A DNA stretch of 64,000 bases from Dryomyza anilis (lineage: Eukaryota > Arthropoda > Insecta > Diptera > Dryomyzidae), in NCBI GenBank assembly GCA_951804985.1, contig OX638135.1, positions 69,485,333-69,549,332 on the forward strand. The letters run 5' to 3'. The translations under genes and the position numbers were made by a program. The notes below the pieces were generated by a model, which searched no databases, was not told the origin of the DNA, and saw only the letters and a program-made list of their open reading frames with translations. Shown one piece after another: positions 1 to 13,267 of the stretch (position 1 is the first letter of the stretch; every line of letters starts with the position of its first letter).

Positions 1-285
1 CTAAAGCAATCGATTGAAACTCCTAAGGCAAGAAAAGAAACAACCCCAATTCAATTTGCACCCTCTACTCATTTACCCCCGTGTGACACGGATAATTTTG
101 ATGGTGACTACTGTTATGAAATGCTTATGAACTGGGTTCGATTCTTTTTAGTACACTGCAATGATTATGATTTGAAGTTTGCTTTTGATGTTTACGAGGT
201 TAATAAAAAAAAAACTAATCACAGTCCTTCCCCGTGTGCATCTGGCTTGTCCCGGAGCTTCAGTTTCGAGGGTTCAATATGGTAG
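1..285 (+). pseudogene. BEL/Pao gag fragment, upstream part
   Basis: One frame is open from the window edge to a TAG at 283-285. Residues around 75-111 read LPPCDTDNFDGDY, the conserved block that in BEL/Pao Gag (DUF1759 region) directly precedes the WPTFRD motif. After base 111 the translation no longer resembles Gag, and from 261 the DNA belongs to a dispersed block. The missing continuation (TWPTFRDM and onward) lies at 17102. The most economical reading is that both pieces come from one BEL element split by later insertions; two unrelated fragments are possible. The start is outside the window. Family assignment rests on motif recall, not a search. Confidence 0.5.
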
Positions 286-1690
286 CTTATGATCTACAAA
301 CTTTTGCACACCATTCATAATGATAACGAGAAAAACATTTATATATGCACACGATTATTTGAAAGATTCAATTGTAAGTGATTTACATAGTTATTGTATG
401 TATACAGACAGACATAGATAAATCTATAAAAATATATCATAGGGGATTTAACAACATCATATTTAACCTAAGTACCAAAACCTAGCAGCACGAAACTGTT
501 ACGGCCGCTCTAGACCCACCCTCTCTGACCATCATGATGAATTTGACAGTCGCTTATGATACCAATCCAACCAAATTTCAGACTATTAAAAATTCAACAA
601 ATTAGAAATTCATTATAAAATTTATTTTACGATAATCGGAAGTCGAAAAATGCAACTAAACATTAGATTATCATTCAAAGCTAAATATAATTAAGAATTT
701 TAATTATAAATAACCAAACCAAATTATATATTATTATTTTTAACGTAGATATAAGTATTTTATTGTAGTTTTATATAATTTTAAAAAAGATATATATTTA
801 GGTATTTATGTTTATTTTAATCGTCTCTCTTAATGTGTAAAGTTAATTTTTTGAAATTTTTATTTAGTGCATGATTTAATTTTATTTTATAATTGTATAT
901 TTTAAATTTATATATTTAGTTGCATGTTGTTTATAGTAATATTTTGCTTGTTTTTTTGTTTAGGTATATATATATATATTTTTTTTTTTTTTTGATTTTA
1001 TAAAAGTTTGAAAGGTTTTAATTATCCAGCTTGAAGCTATATGTGAGAAAAATAAATATAAAAAGTAAACCTGTTTAATTATTTGATTTTAAATATTTAA
1101 TGTTTTTTTGTTAACTAATTTTTAAGTTTGTTCCACCGTGCATAATTATTTAAGTATATAATTGTGTTTCTTATTTTACGATCAGCTGTTTAAATTATCT
1201 ATATAATATTTTTAAGTTCAAGTTCAAGGTTATTTTAGTCATTTAATTTATTGTCGTATAGTCCATTTTCCCATATCATTCCTCTGTCCAAAAAAAAATC
1301 TCAAATTCAAGAGCGAAAATAATGTTGTTCATATAATCATATTGGAAGAAATTGTTGTTTAAGAAAAAAATGTACGTTCCACACAGAACTCCGCCGAAGG
1401 TCTTCCAACGATGCTCCATGATCTTGTTCTCGTACACTAAAATAAAAATTATTTTCACCTCTACCACTTTCTACGAGTGGTATAAATATTTATTTTTTTT
1501 TATTAATTTCTTTTATTTTTATTGATCTGATAATGATTATTCCCCAAATTTTAAAATGCAGTTAAAATTTATTTAAAACCTTTTTTTAATGATTTTTTTT
1601 TTGTTTTTCTTTCTCACGATTGCTAATATTTTTATATATAAATATATATATATTTTTTTTTACCTTTTTTTTGCACTCACTTTTTATATA
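261..1690 (+). repeat. Dispersed ~3-kb block, first copy, left part
   Basis: AT-rich non-coding DNA matching 13771-15019 and 15718-15960 almost base for base (both begin CAGTTTCGAGGGTTCAAT). No coding frame of interest was found. The right half of this copy is found again at 6389-7560 after several insertions. The block may be an old transposon or a duplicated piece of intergenic DNA; its ends show no clear terminal repeats. Confidence 0.7.
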
Positions 1691-2377
1691 CCGTCAACTG
1701 GGGTGACTTTAGACTTCCAGAGGTGACTTTGGCCAAACAAAAAATAATGTTTGCAATCAAATTTTCTCAGCATCCAAGTAACTTACAGATTTCATTTCTT
1801 TTACAATGATTTTCTTTGAAGCATTTTCTATCTGCGTTACGCTATTTCCTTAACTTTTAACACTAATATTACAACATATTAATATCTTTGTAAATGTAGC
1901 TAAAAATCATTAATTTTATTTACGAACAAAATCAATTTAGTATGTAAAATATACATATGCTATTAATACGTATCATTGATTATGTTACAAATTAATATAT
2001 TTTCTTTCTAATAAACCAAATATATATTGTCATTTTAGTCCATTACTATTTTTAATTATTTATGTTATTTAATCGTTCTTAAAATTAACGTTCTTAAAAT
2101 TAATCTTATAGTTCCATAAAAACATAGATAAAATTGGTGATAAACATGTTTGGGCCAAAGTCACCTCACGAGGTGACTTTGAACCATTTTTATTATTATT
2201 TTTTTATAATTTCTGTTATTACACCAAGAAATTTTGACTGCGGATGCTTAAAGAGGACATACTTACAATATTTTATAAAATAATTAAATATTAATTCCAT
2301 TACAAAATAGCGAATTAAAAGCATTACAAAATCATCATATACAGTTTTTCGGGTCGAAGTCACCCCAGTTGACGGTA
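1689..2377. mobile_element. Non-autonomous TIR element (MITE-like), 689 bp
   Basis: A perfect 21-bp terminal inverted repeat is visible: CCGTCAACTGGGGTGACTT at 1691-1709 and its complement at 2357-2375, each with TA outside. The paralogous block at 15951-15975 and the one at 6411-6435 lack the element and read straight through, so this is a filled site with a TA duplication (one T-to-A difference). An internal palindrome (AAGTCACCTC...GAGGTGACTT, about 2158-2180) repeats the terminal motif. No transposase frame is present. TA duplication fits Tc1/mariner-type or related cut-and-paste elements; the superfamily is not settled. Confidence 0.8.
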
Positions 2378-2396
2378 TCGATTTTCAATTATATAT

Positions 2397-2929
2397 TGTT
2401 ACGAAAAGATGTTATTTGCCCCATAGTGCAAGCAATCAACAATAATTAATGGGACGCAAGACAATTCAGCGCACTAAGCATATGTTAGAAAGAGACGGAA
2501 GATCATTCAGCGCACTGAGGCAGTGTGTTAGAAAGAAATCGAAGATCAGCACATTAAAACACATGAGTGCGAATGAGATGCCAATAGCATGCGTCATTCA
2601 TGAAACGAGTAGAAGGTCCTCGAAACAAGTCGAAGCTTGTCGAAACGTGTCGAACTGATGCATGCAGTATATAAGGGAGCCGCATCTGAGGTACAGCACT
2701 TCAGTAGTGATTGTAAAGTGGTCGAGTGCATCTCGTGTGATAAATGTCATGTTCAATTGTGGACATGCAGCAGTTGTTAGAATTTGTTATTAGTAAAGTT
2801 GTTTATTAAAGTGAATTAATAAAGTTAATTGTTCTAATTTAAACCAAACATAAGAGATTTTTTATTTTGTACACAATCCAGAGATACGAACTTGTAGAAC
2901 AGTTTTCCGTAGACTGAATTTTCGTAACA
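2397..2929 (+). repeat. 5' LTR of S copy 1
   Basis: 533 bp beginning TGTTACGAAAAGATG and ending TTTTCGTAACA, giving an 11-bp perfect inverted repeat at the LTR ends. A TATATAA box lies at 2668-2674 with a TTCAGT initiator-like site at 2700-2705, and AATAAA lies at 2818-2823, so promoter and polyadenylation signal are both visible. The small reading frame at 2449-2658 is LTR sequence, not a gene. Confidence 0.85.
2668..2705 (+). promoter_or_regulatory. LTR core promoter (TATA box plus initiator)
   Basis: TATATAA at 2668-2674 is followed 26 bp later by TTCAGT, a good insect initiator match. The same pair occurs in the other S-family LTRs (for example near 5085-5120 and 42705-42745). In the 5' LTR of copy 3 the box has become TACATAA, which may weaken it. 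Confidence 0.6.
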
Positions 2930-2930
2930 T

Positions 2931-2950
2931 TGGTGTCAGAAGTGGGATTG
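2931..2950 (+). promoter_or_regulatory. Primer-binding site, tRNA-Leu type
   Basis: TGGTGTCAGAAGTGGGATTG starts one base after the LTR. Its complement ends AATCCCACTTCTGACACCA, which is the 3' end of eukaryotic tRNA-Leu(CAG) plus CCA. The same site follows the 5' LTR in copy 3 (37557) and, on the minus strand, in copy 4; copy 2 has a near match. Confidence 0.75.
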
Positions 2951-2959
2951 TGATACAAA

Positions 2960-4164
2960 ATGGTTAGATTCGAACAACTTAAAGTCGACCAGCTAAAGAA
3001 GGAGCTGGCGATTCATAATCTTCCAACTGTAGGTACGAAAGTAGAGCTACAAAAGCGTCTAATGGAAGAATTAGAGAACCAATGCATTGACCTCGCAGAG
3101 CACGAGTTTGAAATGGAAGCTGCAACAGCGTCATCGAAAAGTGTGGACACGGAGCAAAAAGTACAGTCCCAAAGTTTTGATATGAGCCAGTTGCTCGGAG
3201 CAATACAACAACAGCTTCAAGAAAATTCCAGCAAAATAGAACAGAAGCTTCAAGAAAATTCCAGCAAAATGGAACAGAAACTTCTAGAAAATTCGAAACA
3301 GTGTCATGAAAATGCCAACAAAATGGAACAGAAGCTTCAAGAAAATTCCAATCCACTTAAAACAGAACTTCTGGAAAATTCTAACCAACATCAAGTAAAA
3401 ATGGAGCAAAAAATGTAGGAACATTCGAAACAGCTTCTGGAAGTTTCATGGCAAAATTAATGAGCTTGAAGCGCATATAAATAATGTTGATGAGAAATAT
3501 CAAGACATCGACAAAGAGCTTCAGGAAATAAAGAAAGATTTGCACGTATTGCAGATAAATGGACCTACACAGCATGTTTTTAGTGGTTCGAAGCTGAAAT
3601 CGCCGATTTACGGTGGAACCACAGCGTTCAACATTTTCCAGCTGCAATTTGAGACCACGGCTGGAAGTAATCGATGGGACAATGAGGACAGCGTAGCCGC
3701 ACTTATCGTGGCGCTAAAAGGAGGCGCAGCCGAAATATTGCTGACAGTTCCAAAAAGTGACATAAATAGTTATTCAGCGGTCATGGGTGCATTGCAACGA
3801 AAATACGGCAGTGACCATATGGCACCAAAATAATTGCGAATCGTTGCAGGAATATGCTGCGGATGTTGAGAGACTTGCACATTTGGCTTAATCCGATTCA
3901 GCCTGTGATTTCTTGGAAATGTGCAAGATAAATGCATTCGTTTATGGCATACGGGATTCTGAGACAAAACGGGTAACAATGACTAACCCAAAGGTGACAT
4001 TTATGGAAACGGTCACCACAGCGCTTACGCAGGAGATAGCGTCTACATTGTGCCGACCAGCGACGGAGACACGTGTACAAGATGAGGAGAGAGAAAATTT
4101 ATGTCAAAGAGTAAGTAGAGCGTCCAAAGCCAGCGTTAAATCCGAACATACTGAAATGGCATAG
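2960..4164 (+). pseudogene. SAP-domain Gag, S copy 1
   Basis: The first frame (2960-3418, 152 codons) opens at the ATG just after the primer site. Residues about 5-40 match the SAP DNA-binding fold (LKVDQLKKELAIHNLPTVG, then KVELQKRL). Residues about 70-150 repeat an ~11-residue QENS..EQKL unit that should form a coiled coil. A TAG ends this frame; the gag core (F..LQFETTAGSNRW, PIYGGTTAFN) continues in another frame at 3540-3833, and a third at 3913-4164. The zinc knuckle is gone: the frame ends at the deletion junction near 4160. Long antisense frames here are shadows of the low-complexity coiled coil. Confidence 0.8.
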
Positions 4165-4215
4165 TACTGAAAATGCCATAGTACTGAAAATGCCATAGTA
4201 CTGAAATGCCATTGT
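4160..4215 (+). repeat. Short direct repeats at internal deletion junction of copy 1
   Basis: The string TAGTACTGAAAATGCCA, with small changes, occurs about three times in tandem exactly where Gag breaks off and integrase sequence begins. It probably marks how the ~3-kb pol deletion was joined. Confidence 0.6.
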
Positions 4216-4223
4216 TGATACAA

Positions 4224-4765
4224 TGGATGTCACTTGTGTATTAATAAAACGGTTGAAGAAGTCAAAAAACATTTCTATTGGGTTGAATATCAGAAGTCAG
4301 TCGCCTATTGGATTCACAGATATAAGCAATGTGTATCCGCAAAAAGAAAACCCGTCAGAATTTGCGGTAAGATAAATCAATACAATGTAGGAGCACATTG
4401 CGAACGTACTGCAATGGATCGGCAAAAGCCGATTCCAAAAAGTGTTTTGCGTAAGAAGAAATGTGATGACCGAGACGAGTTGCATCAGTCCTTAAGGCAG
4501 AGGATACAAACTCCATGTAGTAAGATAAAGTCCAGCTACGACTTGAGCACAAATTCAGAGGGATTTACGGAAGGAGAGCTTGTTTTGCTCTATAACCCAC
4601 AAAGGAAGAAAGGCTTATCCCCTAAGCTACAAACACACTGGGAAAGTCCACATAAGATAATTAAAAGAATTAATAAGTAGTGTACCGGATTCAGAATACT
4701 TCGGGCGTTCGACGAAAAATGAAAGTAGTACATTTAGAAAGGTTTTCGCCGTATAGAAAGAGAGA
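4224..4765 (+). pseudogene. Integrase remnant (zinc finger edge and C-terminal domain), S copy 1
   Basis: The frame 4234-4680 begins in the zinc-binding region (INKTVEEVKKHFYW, then C-x2 lost) and runs to QYNVGAHCERTAMD, the residues that carry the first catalytic Asp. It then jumps directly to RDELHQSLRQRIQ and the basic C-terminal module (YDLSTNSEGFTEGELVLLYN). The DDE core between them is absent. Copy 2 has the same jump at the same point. A stop at 4678-4680 precedes a last in-frame piece (VRRKMKVVHLERF type) up to about 4765. Confidence 0.75.
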
Positions 4766-4809
4766 GGATTAACATTTGTTCGGGACGAACAGATTTAGGT
4801 GGAGGGCAG

Positions 4810-5184
4810 TGTTACGAAAAGATGTAATTTGCCCCATAGTGCAAGCAATCAACAATAATTAATGAGACGCAAGACAATTCAGCGCACTAACCATGTGTTA
4901 GAAAGAGACGGAAGATCATTCAGCGCACTGAGGCAGTGTGCGAGAAAGAGATGGAAGATCAGCGCATTAAAACACATGAGTGCGAATGAGATGCCAATAG
5001 CATGCGTCATTCACGAAACGACTAGAAGGTTCTCGAAACCAGTCGAAACTTGTCGAAACGTGTCGAACTGATGCATGCAGTATATAAGGGAGACGCATCT
5101 GAGGTACAGCACTTCAGTAGTGATTGTAAAGTGGTCGAGTGCATCTCGTGTGATAAATGTTAAGTTCAATTGTGGACATGCACA
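4810..5184 (+). repeat. 3' LTR of S copy 1, truncated
   Basis: Matches 2397-2770 closely, then breaks off after GTGGACATGCA. About 160 bp with the polyadenylation signal and LTR end are lost. What follows (TCTCACGATTGCTAAT) matches 1614 and 15832, so the truncation joins the LTR to another copy of the dispersed block. Confidence 0.8.
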
Positions 5185-5217
5185 GTTATATTTTATAATT
5201 CTCACGATTGCTAATTT

Positions 5218-7560
<2,343 letters not shown>

Positions 7561-7658
7561 CGGATTTAACCCAGCACAAAGCAAATTATGCGGCACAGCT
7601 GCGTAAGTTGGAAAGGGTAAAATACGAAAATAAAAATATTTTTAATCGATTATATTTT

Positions 7659-8570
7659 TTATATCTTTGCCAAAAGACAAAAGTTTCTACGATACACCGA
7701 ATCACCAATTGAATAAATTTTTGTATTGCTGCGCAAATTGTATAGCTTTGCAGAATTCTCGAATGCTTTGGTTATATTTTTCAATATTTCTGAACGAACC
7801 AGTTTTACCATATCATTTCGATCAATATGAAGATCGCCACCTTCTAAAGATTTTAATTTTCTCAGTAACTCGTAATCACTGGCGTGACTGATCATTTGTT
7901 GACCAAATAGGGAATAATAAGGCGTAAAGCCAATAGTCTGATAATAAGTGCTCCTCAATGCTTCTGAAATATCGCTTAAATGTTTATCCCATAACGTATG
8001 ATCCTTCATTAGACCGTATGCCTACTATTATTGAGCGATTTACTCGCTCGCTTGCGTTTGCTTGCGAACTATACAGTGCTGTGTATGAGTTTTTGATTCC
8101 ACGATCACTAAGAAAATTATTAAAATGAGTAGCCTTAAATTGTGAACCATTATCAGATAGAATAATTTCTGATGTTCCGAATACACTGAACACATTTTCT
8201 TTTAAATAATCGCATATTACGTTCGAATTAAATTTTTTAATAGCCTTTAACAATGGAAACTTAATCATATGATCTAATACTATTAGAATTCAAATGTTTC
8301 CAAGTTTTGAGCGCGGATATGGGCCTAGTAAATCTATATACAACTTCTGAAATGGAGGCTGAACTTTATATAGTGTTGACATTGGTGGTCGCAAAACCTT
8401 ATTGGGTGCTTTCGATTGATGACAAACCTCGCATTGTGAAATAAATTCTTTAACATCGACAGTCATTGATGGCCAATAAAACACTTTTCTAATTCGTTCT
8501 ATCGTTTTTGCAATACCGCCATGACATTTGGGTGGACATGCGCATTTGCAATTGTTTCATGTGTCCAAGG
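7659..8570 (-). pseudogene. Integrase of gypsy-like element G
   Basis: Three frames on the minus strand. 8290-8484 holds the end of the zinc finger (ISQCEVCHQSKAP; the H..H half, AHVHPKCHGGI, is upstream near 8520-8550 after a 1-base frameshift) and the first catalytic Asp (LYIDLLGPYP). 7984-8268 holds the second (ILSDNGSQFKA) and the Glu region (ASERVNRSI). 7659-8009 holds the C-terminal GPY-type module (KIYSIGDSVYRR). All three catalytic acidic residues survive, split by two frameshifts. It would have joined cDNA ends to chromosomal DNA. Confidence 0.75.
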
Positions 8571-8689
8571 TTTCGGAATCCAAAGTTTCCAATTAAATGC
8601 TTCTCTACTCTCGTCACCGTTCGCATGCTCTGTACGCTTATAAAAAAATAAATCTTTTCATATGAACTGAATGGCAATGTCATGGTATT

Positions 8690-8815
8690 TTCTAGTATTT
8701 AATGGTATTTTCCGATTAAAATAATAATTTATCCTATTGACTATTTTTAATAATAAAAAACTATTATTTATATAGTATTTTTATATTTTCTGGGTGCACC
8801 TACACGAAGTTTACT
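8690..8815 (-). repeat. Non-coding insert in pol shared by both G copies
   Basis: About 95-125 bp of AT-rich sequence (ATAATTTATCCTATTGACTA and flanks) interrupts pol just after a GAPRK-type residue run. The plus-strand copy has the same insert at 13200-13285, so the lesion predates the inverted pair. Confidence 0.7.
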
Positions 8816-8872
8816 AGCATCACATTGAATTAAAAATGGTTTTAAATAATCAGGCAGATGAGAGCAACTTTT

Positions 8873-9310
8873 TTAATAAATCAAATGATTTTTGCGCATC
8901 TTCATTCCATTTATTAAAAAAATGCCTTTGCATTTTCCATCAATGATCCATCCAGCATGATCCATCAATCGACACAATGCTTGGGGGGCGTTACATAACC
9001 CGAACGGCATAACACGGTATCTATATAAAGGACGATTGGGCACCGTGAAACATGTAAAATACCGCGAATTTTCTGCTAAAGGAATTTTCCAAAATGCTTT
9101 TTTCAAATCTAGCGAGCTTATAAAATCTGCTCTTGGCAACCAACTTAAAATTCCTTCAATGTGTGGTAAAGGATATGCATCTTTAATTGTATAATTATTA
9201 ACTTTCTTGGAATCTAAACATATGCAGACTTAACTAGGTTTTCGGATGAGAACAACCGGACTAGACCACGGACTATTTGGTGTCTCTTCGATCACTCTTA
9301 GTTTAAGCAT
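8873..9310 (-). pseudogene. Reverse transcriptase fragment, G left copy
   Basis: Minus-strand frames give NSPWSSPVVLIRKPS (about 9260-9300, followed by a TAG), then DAYPLPHIEG, ISSLDLKKAFWKIPL (motif A with the first catalytic Asp) and RVMPFGLCNAPQALCRLMD (motif B). The frame 8873-9139 then deletes straight past the YxDD box into a C-terminal piece (KCKGIFLING). Catalysis is impossible without YxDD. The plus copy keeps YLDD but lacks motif A, so the two copies are complementary remnants. Confidence 0.8.
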
Positions 9311-9606
9311 GACAGGTGAAATCGGGAAATAACGTTGTTTTATCGGACAGACATTTGATTTTAACTCAATATAATGCTTTTAAAGATGTTTTTCCTAAGC
9401 CCTCATTAGCATACGATGGTAACAATTTTTCTTAATGTTTTTCTTAATGTTAACACATGCAATATTATTAAATATTTCACTTCTTCCTTTATTATAATTT
9501 TTTAATCTTTCTTCATATGATGCAATATATTTTAAATTTGGTTTATATTCAGATATTTCAGGACGATTTTTGATATATTGAATATCTTTATTTTCTTTAA
9601 ATATTT

Positions 9607-10115
9607 TTAAATTACTGCTACACGCCTATAGCTCATGCGAGGGTTTTGCTTCGAGCCCTCGCAAGCTTTCGAGTTTCCCGGATTACAAACATTACAAGTT
9701 GGTTTGTATACTCCAACAGCTCCACATCTGTAACAAAATATAGATATATCTGCAATGCAATCATAATATCTATGGCCGTCTTTACGACAATTCCAGCACG
9801 TCAATTTATTATTACTCATACGTCGTGAAACCTCATCAAATTCTAAATCTTCACAGTTATTGTCAATGTCCAATACTACGTTTTCTACTTCATTATCTGT
9901 CTTCTATTAAAATTGGTGCGCATGTTTGATGGCGCAGCACCGGAAACATTTCCCTTAGAGATTCCATTTAAAAGATTTTCACCTTTAATGCAAAGTTCGC
10001 GTAACTTCGTTATAGAGTGAATGGGAACATACAGAAGTTGTTGCCGTATACGTGGTTTTAAACCTCGTTGTAACATTTCCACTAACTCTGAGTCAGGCAT
10101 TGGACAACTTAGAAC
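9607..10115 (-). pseudogene. Gag C-terminal part with zinc knuckles, G left copy
   Basis: Minus-strand frames carry PMPDSELVEMLQRGLKP (retrotransposon gag core end), then CWNCRKDGHRYYDC (CX2CX4HX4C) and CYRCGAVGVYKPTC, a knuckle whose His is Val. A frameshift near 9885 separates core and knuckles. The same segment occurs on the plus strand at 10780-11276, about 95 percent alike by eye, forming the arms of a large inverted repeat. Confidence 0.8.
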
Positions 10116-11276
10116 TATAGTTAGTGCGGTTATTTCTGCACGTTTAGCTACTATGTTCGAAAATCTCGATACACGAATCACACAAATTATAGCACGCCAA
10201 CTAGATAATTCATTGCCATTGCTACTCGTTTACAACAAATACATATTCCAAGTCCTGGTAATACTAATGGTCCAAATGTAGCACCAAATCTTTCCAATTT
10301 TGAATGGCCTAACGAAGAACCAAACTTTAATATTAACAATGCGGCAAATGCTAACTTTTCCAGAAATGAAAACCAGAGGTTGAGTAATTTATCTACTGCA
10401 ACAAATTCAGGAAAAGTAGCTAGCTTAATTTCCAATTGGAATATAAAATTTGATGGTACACCTCGGTTATCAGTGGAAAACTTTATCTACCGGATTGAGT
10501 CACAGGTTGTAGACACACTCGGAGAAAATTTTAACATACTATGCAAGTACGTTCAAAGTATATTTATGAAGGAAGCGAAAAATTGGTATTGGCGTTACCG
10601 ACGCTCTGTAGATCGGGTTACTTGGCCAAATTTATGCCAAGCATTACGTACTAATTTTGATGCGCATCGCACAGATACTGACGTAAAAGAAGCTATGCAA
10701 GCCCGAAGACAGACTGTTTCTGTAACTTTCGATGAGTACATGAATGCAGTACTTAAGTTGTCTGAAAATTTACATTGTCCGATGCCTGACTCAGAGTTAG
10801 TGGAAATGTTACAACGAGGTTTAAAACCACGTATACGGCAACAACTTCTGTATGTTCCCATTCACTCTATAGCGAAGTTACGCGAACTTTGCATGAAAGG
10901 TGAAAATCTTTCAAATGAAATTTCTAAGGGAAATGTTTCCGGTGCTGCGTCATCAAACATGCGCACCAATTTTAATAGAAGACAGATAAATGAAGTAGAA
11001 AACGATGTATTGGACATTGACAATAACTGTGAAGATTTAGAATTTGATGAGGTTTCACGACGTATGAGTAATAATAAATTGTCGTGCTGGAATTGTCGTA
11101 AAGACGGCCATAGATGTTATGATTGCATTGAATATAGATCTATATTTTGTTACAGATGTGGAGCTGTTGGAGTATACAAACCAACTTGTAATGTTTGTAA
11201 TCCGGGAAACTCGAAAGCTTGCGAGGGCTCGAAGCAAAACCCTCGCATGAGCTATAGGCGTGTAACAGTAATTTAA
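10116..11276 (+). pseudogene. Gag of gypsy-like element G, nearly complete
   Basis: Coding potential begins near 10126 (SARLATMFENLDTRITQII); a frameshift leads to a frame open from 10206 to 11276 without an early ATG, so a start was not assigned. It contains an N/P-rich linker, the retrotransposon gag core (KNWYWRYRRSVDRVTW to PMPDSELVEMLQRGLKP, about 10580-10830), then CWNCRKDGHRCYDC and the variant knuckle CYRCGAVGVYKPTC with Val for His. It would form the particle and bind RNA. This is the best preserved gene of the element. Confidence 0.8.
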
Positions 11277-11396
11277 AAATATGTAAAGAAAATAAAAATA
11301 TTCAATATATCACAAATCAACCTGAAATATCTGAATATAAACGAAATTTAAAATCCATTATATCATATGAAGAAAGATTAAAAAATTATAATAAAA

Positions 11397-12127
11397 CCAG
11401 TTGGGAAGGTTAGATCACATAGGAAATTTTAAAGTAGGTGTAATTATGATAGTTAGGATTATCAAAATTATAGTCGGTCTAAGCCGACTATGAATACCCT
11501 ACACATATGTGTGGTTACCATTCAAAGTGATATATAGGTCACCAGGGTATACGAATCCTGAAAAAAACTACAAACATTCAATCGCTGAAGAATTTCCATT
11601 AATTTGATACCCATATTTACAAATGGGTAGGTGAACCGAATTTCGATTTTTTTTTTGTGAACTACAAGTCTTTTCGCCGGAAAACATTATTATCATGTAT
11701 TTGAGCATGATGTCAATATATATTTGACCAACAAAATTTACCTAAGCACGTATACATAAAAATTGATCTTTATATGTACATTTTATATGTGGTATTTGAA
11801 CATAAGTGGTCGGATCATAGGTCACAATGGACCGATCTCGCCAATTTTTTCGCACATACAGCGTAGGTATATTAGTAATCTAAGTTATAAGTTTCATTTA
11901 TCTAGCTCTTCAATTTTAAAAGCCTTAGGGATTTCAACAGACAGACAGACATACAGACAGACGGACAGACAGACAGACGGACAGACAGACGGACATCGCT
12001 AAATCGACTCAGGAGGTCATGCTGATCAAGAATATATATACTTTTCCATACCGGAGATGCTTTCTTCTGGGTGTTACAAACGGCGTACCAAACTGAATAT
12101 ACCCTTTCACTCTTAGTGTAGGGTATA
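11397..12127 (-). mobile_element. mini-me-type retroposon, copy A
   Basis: Same element as 15020-15717 in reverse orientation. It shows the (GTCY)n/(GACR)n tract (about 11938-11995), the conserved core between that tract and the (TA)n tract (ATTCTTGATCAGCATGACCT on the minus strand), and the terminal TATACCCTACAC hairpin. It sits in an A-run; the inverted G copy near 9495 shows the site without it. No coding capacity. The assignment follows published descriptions of dipteran mini-me elements. Confidence 0.8.
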
Positions 12128-12199
12128 AAAAGAAGTGAAATATTTAATAACATTGCATGTGTTAACATTAAGAAACGTTCGTCGGTACGAATTCGAAAT

Positions 12200-12425
12200 T
12201 TCTGGAATAAAATAAAACTGTGTCGTAAGAATGTTACACATTTGATTTCTTCCATTAAAACAAAAAAATTTGATTTACGTCCATACGCCGAAATTTCGTT
12301 ATTAGGAGAAACATAGTTAGGATTATTATATAGTGGAGCACAAGTTTCTTGTATAGGTTCCACTTTAGCTCAGAAAATTTCGTTAGGAAATAAATTTGCA
12401 AAACATAATACAACAGTTTACACTT
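12200..12425 (+). pseudogene. Aspartic protease remnant, element G
   Basis: A plus-strand frame reads DLRPYAEISLLGE, a TAG, then LGLLYSGAQVSCIGSTLA. This is the gypsy protease active-site strand, which should read DSGA. The catalytic Asp is Tyr (codon TAT at 12329-12331), so the enzyme was already dead or has decayed. The frame ends at a TAA near 12425. Confidence 0.65.
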
Positions 12426-13218
12426 ATATTGGGAGATAATTTTTGGATTCAGTTTAAGATAGCACCAAGCCTAATTTCGCAGATCGATTTAGAGAAAAGT
12501 GTCGAATTACCTACTATTAAAAATGTGCATGAGCTATCGGAACAACAAATTATTCGATTAGAATCTGTAAAAAAATTGTTTCTATCGAATGCTAATGAGG
12601 GTTTAGGAAAAACCTCTTTAATGGATACCGTGTTATGCCGTTCGGGTTATGTAACGCCCCCAAGCGTTGTGTCGATTGATGAATCGCGTGATTCGAGCTA
12701 ATCTTAAAGATATGGTTTTTGTTTATCTGGACGATCTTTTAATAATTTCTGATAACTTTAATACCCATATCAATGTATTGGCAGAAGTAGATACCCATTT
12801 AATGCGAGCAGGTCTCACAATAAACGTCGAAAAAAGCATATTTTGTTTAAAAGAGGTGAAGTATTTAGGTTATGTTATGGGTAATGGAACCCTTAAAACA
12901 GATTCTGAAAAGATTTCTGCAGTTTCCAACTTTCCGCCTCCTACAACAGTTAAACAACTTAGGAGATTTTTAGGAATGGCCGGATGGTATCGCAGATTCA
13001 TACCAAGTTTTGCATCCGTCACAAGATCATTGACAGATTTATTAAAAAAATGCAAAGGCTTTCATTGGAATGAAGTGGCGCCAAAAACATTTGATTTATT
13101 GAAAGAGTTGCTCTCATCTGTCCCAAAACTCGCAAATCCTGATTATATAAAACCATTTTTAATTCAATGTGATGCTAGAAAACTTCGTGTAGGTGCACCC
13201 AGAAAAAATACTATATAA
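12396..13218 (+). pseudogene. Reverse transcriptase fragment with YLDD, G right copy
   Basis: Frame 12396-12701 carries the protease-RT linker (NVHELSEQQIIRLESVKKL), then jumps, at a ~400-bp deletion, to the VLCRSGYV end of motif B. Frame 12667-13218 continues with VFVYLDDLLIIS (catalytic YxDD), FCLKEVKYLGYV, LRRFLGMAGWYRRFIPSF and the start of RNase H (DYIKPFLIQCDA). Motif A is lost. The frame runs out in the shared AT-rich insert. Confidence 0.8.
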
Positions 13219-13267
13219 ATAATAGTTTTTTTACTATTAAAAATAGTCAATAGGATAAATTATTATT

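Larger units (their letters stand above)
2397..5185 (+). mobile_element. S-family gypsy-like LTR retrotransposon, copy 1 (internally deleted)
   Basis: Order: 5' LTR, tRNA-Leu-type primer site, gag with SAP domain, a junction of short repeats, integrase zinc finger plus C-terminal tail, polypurine tract AGGTGGAGGGCAG (4798-4810), 3' LTR. All of protease, RT, RNase H and the integrase core are missing. The 4 bp before the element are ATAT, the same target found at copies 2 and 4. The 3' LTR stops near 5185 and is followed by DNA matching 1611 onward, so the right duplication is lost. LTR subfamily and integrase deletion are shared with copy 2. Confidence 0.85.
7650..10115 (-). mobile_element. 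Second gypsy-like element (G), inverted left copy, degenerate
   Basis: Read on the minus strand, the order is Gag C-terminus with zinc knuckles, RT, a ~95-bp non-coding insert, integrase zinc finger, integrase core, C-terminal domain. Gag's N-terminal half, protease and RNase H are missing. No LTR was found at either end. At 10115/10116 it abuts a second copy on the plus strand, head to head. Confidence 0.75.

Noticed and set aside
2979..3356. 125-codon minus-strand frame opposite gag
   Set aside because: Antisense shadow of the low-complexity coiled coil; the same shadow appears opposite copy 3 (37605-37892).
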